From Bacteroides sp. (GTDB lineage Bacteria; Bacteroidota; Bacteroidia; Bacteroidales; Muribaculaceae), in NCBI GenBank assembly GCA_014801595.1, contig JAAVDV010000021.1, forward strand, positions 66,014 to 71,684: 5,671 nucleotides of DNA. Reading direction: 5' to 3'. This document shows positions 1 to 5,671 of the stretch, in pieces (within the stretch, counting starts at the first letter, position 1; the number at the start of each line of letters is the position of its first letter). A program made the position numbers and the translations under genes. The notes beneath the pieces were generated by a model. That model did not search any database and had not been told where the DNA came from. It saw only the letters and a program-made list of their open reading frames with translations.

Positions 1-1532
1 ATGTCGTGGTACAGGGCACCCGTACGCACGAGCTGCGTATTGGCATCTATGGCTCTGGCGGCTTCGGCTGCCAGAGTGGAGACCTGCATGGAATGCTGGA
101 AGGTGCCCGGCGCCTCTTCCGCGAGGCGGCGCAGAAGAGGATGGTTGATATCCGACAGCTCGACCAGCGTCACCATGGAGGTGAATCCGAAGAGCTTCTC
201 GATGATAAGGATGAGGATATATGCGAATGAGAGTATCAGCGAGTTGAAGACGAACATCAGCAGCATTCCCGGATTGAATTTGGAGAGATCGCCGTCGGTG
301 GCGAGCACGAGGGCGAAATAAAGCACGGAATATACCACCAGGGTAATGGCTGCCGTGCGGAGGAGCTGACTGCGTTTGGAGAGATGGTTGATGCTGTAGG
401 TGGCGGCCAGACCGGAGAGAAGTTCGAGCACGATGAACTGGAATTGATACGTGGCGATTATAGCCGTCAGCAGCACCGTGGTCAGCAGCGCGAACATTGC
501 CGTGCGCGAGTCGAAGAAGACCATGACCATGACCGGAATCGCGGCGAAGGGCATCACGTAGATGGCTTGCATATTGAATTCAAATACGAGCGTGGTGATG
601 ACGACAAAGAGCGTTATGAGCGTCATCATGAATGTCATCTGCCGGATATTGTTGTAGAACTTCGGGCGATACAGCGCGAGGAATACATAGAGCATAATCC
701 ATATGCAGAGGATATAGAGAGCCTGCCCTATGTAGAAATATGAATGGGAGACATTATCGTTGTTGCGTGATTGCAACATCTCCTGATATGTGTTGAGGTT
801 GGTGAAAATCCTCTGGTTGATGATTTCACCGCGATCCACTATTCGTTGCCCCTTCTTTATGACACCGAGGGCGCCATTGACGTTGAGGTATTCCTGGGTG
901 CGATACTTTTCATCATTGATGCTGTCGACCGTAAGGTTGGGCGTCAAGGCATTACCGAGAGCGCGCGCCACCCCGGCGGGCAACTTCTGGCCTGTATGTC
1001 CGGTCGATACGGCGTAAAGGGAGTCGATATGGTCGAAGGCCTGCTTCTGTGTGCGCGCGTGTGCCCCTTCGTAGGTGTGGAGCATGGAGGGTTCCCCGGG
1101 AGTCTGGGTCATTATGCGATATTTCGTGTTATTACCGCGCATGATCTGGTGATAAAGCTCCGGACTCGCTACGCCATCCTTGTAAGTGTCGCTGACAAGC
1201 CGGGTCAGCACGGCCGCCTCCTGCACTGACAGGTCGGGTCGGATCGAGGTGTTGAGTTTCTCAAGCTGTTGGTTGATTGCGTCGTCGTGGTTGAGGGCGA
1301 AGGGAATGAAGTTCGCCTCGATCGAGTCGCGCATCTGCCGGATGGATGTCGAGTCGCGCAAGATAGGGGTATCGAATTCAGCCGTCAGCAGCGGGTAGCG
1401 CCAGGGCTGATTGAGTTCGTAGTTATAGCTCTGATGGTCGGCGCGTGGCACGATAAGAAGCACGATGGCCGTGGCGGCGATGAGGAGGCCGATGCGGAGG
1501 AGAGCTGTTTTTTCGAGATATTTCTTTATCAT
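1..1532 (-). CDS. pgpH: 7TM-HD (PgpH/YqfF-type) membrane phosphodiesterase, 3' end cut by window
   Basis: This frame is open from ATG at 1532 to the window edge (510 full codons, no stop). Seen: an N-terminal membrane segment at about residues 10-28, a soluble non-cytoplasmic region at about 30-268 rich in polar residues, then a block of hydrophobic helices at about 270-450 consistent with seven membrane passes. A cytoplasmic domain follows with the motifs APGTFQHS (His480) and GALYHD (His509-Asp510), where the window ends. This is the order 7TMR-HDED extracellular domain, 7TM, HDIG domain. Family knowledge: Listeria PgpH of this architecture hydrolyses c-di-AMP to pApA at the inner membrane; complete members are about 700 residues or longer, so roughly 200 residues are missing here. 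It starts 29 bases after the RSH stop, on the same strand and with no promoter seen, so it is probably the second gene of an operon. The start has no Shine-Dalgarno, as is usual in Bacteroidetes. Family assignment is firm; the c-di-AMP substrate is inferred. Confidence 0.92.
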   Translation of the reverse strand, partial: MIKKYLEKTALLRIGLLIAATAIVLLIVPRADHQSYNYELNQPWRYPLLTAEFDTPILRDSTSIRQMRDSIEANFIPFALNHDDAINQQLEKLNTSIRPDLSVQEAAVLTRLVSDTYKDGVASPELYHQIMRGNNTKYRIMTQTPGEPSMLHTYEGAHARTQKQAFDHIDSLYAVSTGHTGQKLPAGVARALGNALTPNLTVDSINDEKYRTQEYLNVNGALGVIKKGQRIVDRGEIINQRIFTNLNTYQEMLQSRNNDNVSHSYFYIGQALYILCIWIMLYVFLALYRPKFYNNIRQMTFMMTLITLFVVITTLVFEFNMQAIYVMPFAAIPVMVMVFFDSRTAMFALLTTVLLTAIIATYQFQFIVLELLSGLAATYSINHLSKRSQLLRTAAITLVVYSVLYFALVLATDGDLSKFNPGMLLMFVFNSLILSFAYILILIIEKLFGFTSMVTLVELSDINHPLLRRLAEEAPGTFQHSMQVSTLAAEAARAIDANTQLVRTGALYHD

Positions 1533-1561
1533 TGGAATGGAATTTCGGGAGTTTCTCTGAT

Positions 1562-3133
1562 TTATTCCTGCGGGATGTCCATGCGGAAGCCGGCGTGGGG
1601 ATTGGCCGGAGAGGCTGAATGGGCATCGACACTGTGGCGGCGCAGGTAGACACGGAGTTTATGCAGGGCTTTGGCCGTGCGGCACATTCCGAGCAGCGCG
1701 GGTGTGGGGCATGATTTCTCGGCGGAGATAATCTCCACCTGATCGCCCGACTGCAGTTCGTGGCCCGGCTCGACGAGGCGACGGTTGATTTTGCCGGCCA
1801 CGCAATGCAATCCGAGGTGGGTATGGATCGCGAATGCCATGTCGAGCACAGTTGACCCCGAGGGGAGCGAAATCAAGTCGCCGTCGGGGGTGAAGACATA
1901 GATTTCGCGGGAATAGAGGGAGAGTTTTATCGTGTCGAGGAAATCGATGGCGTCCGGGGCCGGATTGGCCAGAATATCCTTGATCGTATTCATCCAGGAG
2001 TCGAGTTCGCTTTCCGTATTCTCTTCTCCGGTTTTGTATTTCCAGTGGGCGGCGAAGCCGAGTTCGGCGATCTCGTCCATCTTGCGTGAGCGTATCTGCA
2101 CCTCGATCCATTTCCCGTCGGGTCCCATGGCGGTGAGATGCAGCGCGCGGTATCCGTTGGCCTTCGGTGTCGATGTCCAGTCGCGGAGGCGGCCGGGATG
2201 CACCTGATAGAAATCGGTGAAGAAGGTATAAATCTGCCAGCACCGTAGTTTCTCGAGAGCGTCGTCATCATTGTCGAATATCACGCGGAGCGCATAGATG
2301 TCGTAGACCTCCTCGAATGGAACGTTTTTCTTCTGCATCTTGTTATAGATGGAGTATGCGCTTTTGACACGGGCCTTGATTTCATATCTGAAGCCGGCCT
2401 CATCGAGTTTGCCGCGCACCGGGGCTACGAATTCCTCTACGATTCTCCGGCGTTCGGCCTCGCTCTCCGTCACTTTCGACCGGATCATGGCGTAGACATC
2501 GGGATGCTTATACCGCATGGCGAGGTCCTCCAGCTCATACTTCATCTTGCTCAGGCCGAGGCGATGTGCCAGCGGGGCGTAGACATAAAGTGTCTCATCG
2601 GCCACACGCTTCTGTTTGGCCGGGGGGAGGGCATCGAGTGTGCGCATATTGTGGAGCCTGTCGGCCATCTTGACGAGGACGACGCGCACGTCGGTGGACA
2701 TGCTGAGGAGAAGTTTGCGGAATTTCTCAGCCTGCACCTCCGCGTTATGACCGAGAATGCCGCCGGAAATGCGGCTGATACCCTCCACTATATCGCCGAT
2801 ACGGTCTCCGAAAGCCGATCTGATATCATCGGTGGTATAGTCGGAATTCTCGACCACGTCATGCAGGAGGGCGCAGCAGATTGAGGTGGAGCCGAGACCG
2901 AGTTCCTCGATGGCTATGCGTGCCACCTCAAGTGGATGCAGGATATATGGTTCGCCGTTCAGACGCCGCATATCGGAATGGGCATTACGCGCGAATCGGT
3001 AGGCCTTCTCGATAATTTCGACTTTCCGACGGTGGTTGGAGCGCAGATAGGCATCCATAAGCCTCCTGAAGGCGCGGTCGGCCGGGAGGGATTCGGATGA
3101 TTCGTAAAACGGTATGTTGACGGCGTGATTCAT
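1562..3133 (-). CDS. rsh: Short RelA/SpoT homologue: HD hydrolase, (p)ppGpp synthetase and TGS domains
   Basis: Complete gene of 523 residues that makes and/or degrades (p)ppGpp, the stringent-response alarmone. The HD hydrolase domain spans about residues 35-200: Arg57, His66 (ILHP), His91-Asp92 (LLHDVVE), Asp158 and Asn162 (KMADRLHN) match Rel metal and nucleotide ligands. The Glu-Asp pair that normally follows HDVV reads Glu95-Asn96. The synthetase domain spans about 235-370: Asp278 (VYDIYALR), Arg315-Leu-Arg-Asp318 in place of the RXKD motif, Tyr328 (NGY) and Glu344 (IEVQIRS), so the synthetase catalytic residues are intact. The TGS domain is at about 410-471, followed by a short helical stretch and a polar tail. 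Full-length Rel proteins are about 730-750 residues; the zinc-finger and ACT/RRM domains are absent. The next gene starts 29 bases after the TAA stop, so this looks like a real end and not a frameshift. The ATG at 3133 fits the promoter just upstream; there is no Shine-Dalgarno. RSH identity is very secure; net activity (synthesis versus hydrolysis) is uncertain. Confidence 0.96.
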   Translation of the reverse strand: MNHAVNIPFYESSESLPADRAFRRLMDAYLRSNHRRKVEIIEKAYRFARNAHSDMRRLNGEPYILHPLEVARIAIEELGLGSTSICCALLHDVVENSDYTTDDIRSAFGDRIGDIVEGISRISGGILGHNAEVQAEKFRKLLLSMSTDVRVVLVKMADRLHNMRTLDALPPAKQKRVADETLYVYAPLAHRLGLSKMKYELEDLAMRYKHPDVYAMIRSKVTESEAERRRIVEEFVAPVRGKLDEAGFRYEIKARVKSAYSIYNKMQKKNVPFEEVYDIYALRVIFDNDDDALEKLRCWQIYTFFTDFYQVHPGRLRDWTSTPKANGYRALHLTAMGPDGKWIEVQIRSRKMDEIAELGFAAHWKYKTGEENTESELDSWMNTIKDILANPAPDAIDFLDTIKLSLYSREIYVFTPDGDLISLPSGSTVLDMAFAIHTHLGLHCVAGKINRRLVEPGHELQSGDQVEIISAEKSCPTPALLGMCRTAKALHKLRVYLRRHSVDAHSASPANPHAGFRMDIPQE

Positions 3134-3164
3134 GTTGGCGGCGGATTAAGAGAGGGTGTTGTCA

Positions 3165-3195
3165 CAAAGTTAGCAAAAGTTTAGGAGAATTGCAA
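3165..3195 (-). promoter_or_regulatory. Bacteroidetes-type promoter of the rsh-pgpH unit
   Basis: On the minus strand TAACTTTG (3172-3165) matches the Bacteroidetes -7 consensus TAnnTTTG exactly. A TTG (3195-3193) lies upstream with a 20-base spacer, matching the -33 element apart from the first T of TTTG. A transcript starting a few bases after the -7 element would have a leader of about 25 bases before the ATG at 3133. No operator or riboswitch is evident in that short leader. The assignment rests on consensus match and position only. Confidence 0.72.
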
Positions 3196-3219
3196 GATAT
3201 ATGTTGAAGTAAAACCACG

Positions 3220-3250
3220 CGGCCCGGGCGTCGTCTCGACGTCCGGGCCG
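3220..3250 (-). repeat. 14-bp GC-rich inverted repeat (hairpin), possible terminator
   Basis: The arms 3220-3233 and 3237-3250 pair over 14 bp with a single G-U pair and a 3-base loop (TCT on plus, AGA on minus). On the minus strand the stem is followed after five bases by TTTT and then mixed sequence, a weak terminator tail; on the plus strand no T tract follows. It sits 25 bases upstream of the -33 element of the rsh promoter. It could be a second terminator insulating rsh from upstream transcription, the terminator of an unrecognised small RNA, or a palindromic protein-binding site. The pairing is certain; the role is not. Confidence 0.6.
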
Positions 3251-3254
3251 GGGC

Positions 3255-3291
3255 GCATGGCATAATCGCGTCCATATAAGGATAGCCATGC
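3255..3291. repeat. 7-bp perfect inverted repeat with 23-base spacer
   Basis: GCATGGC (3255-3261) and GCCATGC (3285-3291) are exact reverse complements. Within the spacer TCC (3271-3273) can pair with GGA (3280-3282). The repeat lies four bases from the GC-rich hairpin at 3220-3250, so the two may belong to one structured element. A 7-bp repeat can arise by chance, so the function is unknown. Confidence 0.4.
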
Positions 3292-3493
3292 AAGATAGAA
3301 ATTACTAATGTATATAACCCAAAATTTAGACAATTCATGTTTTCAATTCCGGGGCCGGCAGGAGATGAACCTCTCGGTCGCCTGCCCGCCGTCCGGGGCA
3401 TTGTCATTAAGGCAACCGGATATGAAACGCCGCCGTGCGTGTCAATATTGGTTGAAAAGAGTTAAATGGCTGAGCCAAAAGATTAAAAGGAAT

Positions 3494-3527
3494 AAAAAAA
3501 GCTTAAGCCGGAGGGCTTAAGCTTTTC
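3494..3527 (-). terminator. Intrinsic terminator of the amylase gene
   Basis: A perfect 13-bp inverted repeat, AAAAGCTTAAGCC (3497-3509) against GGCTTAAGCTTTT (3514-3526), encloses a 4-base loop. On the minus strand the stem runs into seven T residues (3500-3494), and the whole lies 27 bases past the amylase TAA stop. The plus strand also ends in a T-rich tract (TTTTCTTT, 3523-3530), so it could work in both directions, although no gene reads in from the plus side here. Classic rho-independent structure. Confidence 0.9.
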
Positions 3528-3553
3528 TTTAAGTGATATTTTCGGGAATTTCC

Positions 3554-5671
3554 TTATCTGACGATGACCTTTACGGCCTTGCCGGCTCCGCGGACGATGT
3601 AGATTCCGGCGGGAAGGCTGACGGTGGCGGAGGATTCGGAAGTGGCGAAGCGGCGCGTTCCGGCGAGATCGTAAACCTCCGCACCCTCGGCGGCATCGGC
3701 GATCATCAGCGCCCCCTTCATGCCGAAGACTGTGAGGGGAGATTCATTGTCGGCGATGATATCGGTCACCTCGCTGAGATTTGAGGTGGCGATTACGATG
3801 AAGGAGTTGGGGGCCACAGTGACGGTGCCTGCATTCGCGTCGAAGGTGGATTCGGTTCCGGCCGACTGGCAGCCGCGTACGTAGCGTTCGGCGGGGAAGT
3901 TGAAGGGCACGTCGACTGTTATTGTCTGGTCAATGTTGGGATTCATGACGGCGATGAGCTGTTTGTCGTCGGTGGAGGCGATGATAGTGCGTCCGTTTGC
4001 CCAGTCATTGGCTCCGCATGTCATTGAGAATGTCGCGCCGTTCTCCACGTCGAAGAGGTCGGTGTTGGATGTGCGGATAGAGATCAGGGCGGCATAATTC
4101 TCCATCAGGGCGCGGTTGGCCGGGTCATCGAGGAGATTCCAGTTGACGATTTTCGGATCCGTGTTGTTGCCGCCGTCGTCGTTCTTGGTGTTCTGGGCAT
4201 TACCCATCTCGGAGAATTGCCAGATCATATGGGCGCCGGGACAGAGAATCATCTGAGCGGCTGCCGATCCGAGACGGCGCATGGCGAGGGGGTGATTGTT
4301 TTTCACCTGGCCAGAGCCGAATTTCACCTGCTTGTAGGCGAGACGCTGTTCGTCGTGGGATTCGAGGTAGGCCACCGTGGAGTTGATGAGTCGGCTGTCG
4401 TTCTTGGCATACATGCGGTTGAGATTGGAGTTTGACTTGAATCCCATAGCATATTGGCAACCGGCGTCATTGACATTGGCCCAGTTGAGCATACCGAACT
4501 CGGCCATCTCATTCTCCTCCTTGGCTCCGGCGAGATTCTCGTTGATGAAATAAGCATCGGGGTTTATTTCATTCATGGCCTCCTGGATGGCGTGCATGTT
4601 GGCCACGCGCGAGGCGTTGTAGGCATTGGTGGCGGCATCGCCGTTGTTGGCGTAGGAATCATTGTCGCCGAGACCCTTCACGAGGTCGAAACGGTAGCCG
4701 TCGACGTGGTATTCCGTCATCCAGTATTTCACCACATCCTGCCACTGCCGGCGGATGAGCGGGTGGCCCTGATTTATATCGTTGAGCACGCTGTAGGCGT
4801 GGGGAGCGTCGGCGTTGTACATCGGGTTCTGTCCGACGGGATACATGACATACCAGGGATGCTGCCAGTCGGTCTGGTTGAATACCATGTCAAGAATCAC
4901 GGCGATGCCGTTCTCGTGGCAGAGGTTGATGAATTCCTTGTAGTCGTCGGGTGTGCCGTAAGCCTTGTCGGGGGCGAAGTAGAAGTTGGGGTTATAGCCC
5001 CAGGAGATATTGCCGTTGAATTCGTTGATGGGGAGAAGTTCGATGGCGTTGACGCCGAGGGCCTTGAGGTAGGGGAGTTTCTCGATGGCCTGACGCACTG
5101 TGCCGTTACCCTTGGCCTGACCCTCTGTGCCTGTGAAATCACGCAGCAGGAGCTCATAGATTACGAGGTCTTTCTTTGCCACGGGGCGGAAATTGTCGTC
5201 GGTCCAGTTGAAGTCGTTGAGGTTCTCCTGATATACCGACAGGAAGACGTTGCCTTTCACCTCGGAGGGGTAGGCGGGAAGATTCGGATATACGGATGCC
5301 GGTATGTATTTGTCGTTACTGGGGTCAAGCACCAGGTGGGAGTAGGGGTCGGCTACCTTGTATAATCCGTCGACGACATAATAGTAGGTATAGGGTTTGT
5401 CGGCGTCGAGTCCGGAAACTGTTGTCCAGAAATAGTTGATACCGTCCACGGTCTGGCGATACATCTTGATGGCGTCTTCGTCGTTGAAGCCGGCCCATGA
5501 ACCGAACATCTCCACCGACAGCTTGAGCGGGGCGGCGATGCAGAAGACCACATCTCCGTTATCCTGACGCACTGCGCCCATTACGGGAGATTCGGCGGGA
5601 TAATCCTTCTCCTCCGAAGCCTCGACAAAGGTGAGGGAGAAAGATCTCGACAGTGTGGAGCCGTTGATGAC
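3554..5671 (-). CDS. GH13 alpha-amylase-family protein with T9SS-like C-terminal domain, 5' end cut by window
   Basis: The frame stays open to the window edge, 30 codons upstream of the first visible ATG (5581), so the true start and any signal peptide lie outside; 705 residues are visible. In residues counted from the first visible codon: a beta-sandwich resembling CBM48/E-set at about 55-130; a GH13 barrel from about 168 (VIYELLLRDF); region I DMVFNQ at 261-266; region II YRFDLVKG with nucleophile Asp329; region III FINENLAG with acid/base Glu378; region IV LESHDEQR with Asp440. The catalytic triad is complete, so an active enzyme on alpha-1,4 and/or alpha-1,6 glucans is expected. A beta-rich amylase C-terminal domain covers about 520-630. 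The last 60 residues (VYDLAGTRR, then LPAGIYIVRG, ending KVIVR) resemble a type A T9SS sorting domain, suggesting export to the cell surface. It is a separate transcription unit, closed by the terminator 27 bases downstream. The exact GH13 subfamily and bond specificity cannot be read from the sequence. Confidence 0.93.
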   Translation of the reverse strand, partial: VINGSTLSRSFSLTFVEASEEKDYPAESPVMGAVRQDNGDVVFCIAAPLKLSVEMFGSWAGFNDEDAIKMYRQTVDGINYFWTTVSGLDADKPYTYYYVVDGLYKVADPYSHLVLDPSNDKYIPASVYPNLPAYPSEVKGNVFLSVYQENLNDFNWTDDNFRPVAKKDLVIYELLLRDFTGTEGQAKGNGTVRQAIEKLPYLKALGVNAIELLPINEFNGNISWGYNPNFYFAPDKAYGTPDDYKEFINLCHENGIAVILDMVFNQTDWQHPWYVMYPVGQNPMYNADAPHAYSVLNDINQGHPLIRRQWQDVVKYWMTEYHVDGYRFDLVKGLGDNDSYANNGDAATNAYNASRVANMHAIQEAMNEINPDAYFINENLAGAKEENEMAEFGMLNWANVNDAGCQYAMGFKSNSNLNRMYAKNDSRLINSTVAYLESHDEQRLAYKQVKFGSGQVKNNHPLAMRRLGSAAAQMILCPGAHMIWQFSEMGNAQNTKNDDGGNNTDPKIVNWNLLDDPANRALMENYAALISIRTSNTDLFDVENGATFSMTCGANDWANGRTIIASTDDKQLIAVMNPNIDQTITVDVPFNFPAERYVRGCQSAGTESTFDANAGTVTVAPNSFIVIATSNLSEVTDIIADNESPLTVFGMKGALMIADAAEGAEVYDLAGTRRFATSESSATVSLPAGIYIVRGAGKAVKVIVR

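Larger units (their letters stand above)
3134..3553. other. 420-base intergenic region without a convincing gene
   Basis: From high to low coordinates it holds the amylase terminator, an imperfect hairpin at 3357-3386 (GGCAGG against CCTGCC, with a short inner pairing), an AT-rich stretch at about 3292-3348, the two inverted repeats at 3255-3291 and 3220-3250, and the rsh promoter. The heptamer CCGGGGC occurs three times (3248, 3349, 3393). Short open frames on either strand (for example 3308-3520 plus, 3162-3407 minus) run through the terminator or the promoter and show no recognisable protein family, so I do not call them genes. No tRNA cloverleaf is apparent. Confidence 0.7.

Noticed and set aside
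384..1229. Plus-strand open frames of 119 and 152 codons
   Set aside because: They are antisense to the membrane and extracellular parts of the PgpH-like gene, which reads as a coherent 7TM-HD protein. Their products are charged or mixed sequences with no domain.
1659..2271. Minus-strand open frames of 194 and 93 codons overlapping the RSH gene
   Set aside because: They are alternative-frame readings of the synthetase and TGS coding region. The Arg/Pro-rich products show no family, and the RSH frame is uninterrupted through here, so no frameshift is implied.
3357..3386. T-arm-like GGTTCATCTCC on the minus strand as a hint of a tRNA
   Set aside because: The flanks do not form a 5-bp T stem, and there is no acceptor, D or anticodon arm at the right spacing.
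3162..3407. 81-codon minus-strand frame upstream of rsh as a possible small gene
   Set aside because: It runs through the GC-rich hairpin and the -33/-7 promoter elements, shows no recognisable domain, and has a composition like random intergenic translation.
3308..3520. 70-codon plus-strand frame in the gap
   Set aside because: It ends inside the terminator hairpin of the amylase, has no promoter match upstream and no recognisable product.
4454..5365. 303-codon open frame on the plus strand, antisense to the amylase
   Set aside because: It lies wholly inside the amylase gene, whose catalytic motifs are intact. The translation is a Val/Gly-rich low-information sequence with no recognisable family, as expected from the complement of this codon usage.
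5579..5581. ATG at 5581 as the start of the amylase
   Set aside because: The same frame continues open for 30 codons to the window edge with plausible domain-like sequence, and no signal peptide follows this ATG, so the true start is outside the window.

Overview
The window looks like chromosomal DNA from a Bacteroidales bacterium, most likely a gut Muribaculaceae- or Bacteroides-like lineage. I infer this from three things: a GH13 amylase ending in a domain that resembles a type IX secretion sorting domain, a Bacteroidetes-type promoter (TTG, 20 nt, TAACTTTG) upstream of the central gene, and no Shine-Dalgarno sequence before either visible start codon. The DNA is moderately GC-rich, and every real gene lies on the minus strand.

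Layout, in transcription order (high to low coordinates): (1) 5671-3554, a GH13 alpha-amylase-family protein whose N-terminus lies outside the window. It ends in a strong hairpin terminator at 3494-3527. (2) 3553-3134, a 420-base gap with no convincing gene. It holds that terminator, an imperfect hairpin (3357-3386), a 7-bp inverted repeat (3255-3291), a near-perfect 14-bp GC-rich hairpin (3220-3250) and the promoter of the next gene. (3) 3133-1562, a complete RelA/SpoT homologue (RSH) of 523 residues. It has HD hydrolase, synthetase and TGS domains but no room for the zinc-finger and ACT/RRM domains of full-length Rel. (4) 1532-1, a 7TM-HD protein of the PgpH/YqfF type (cyclic-di-AMP phosphodiesterase family), cut by the window edge exactly at its HD motif.

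The RSH and PgpH-like genes are separated by 29 bases and probably form one operon. This couples an alarmone (p)ppGpp enzyme with a probable c-di-AMP phosphodiesterase. The amylase is a separate transcription unit, probably acting in extracellular or cell-surface alpha-glucan use.

No wholly new system is evident. The points most worth a second look are the shortened RSH with a substitution in its hydrolase Glu-Asp pair, its pairing with a PgpH-like gene, and the structured gap between the amylase and the RSH gene.
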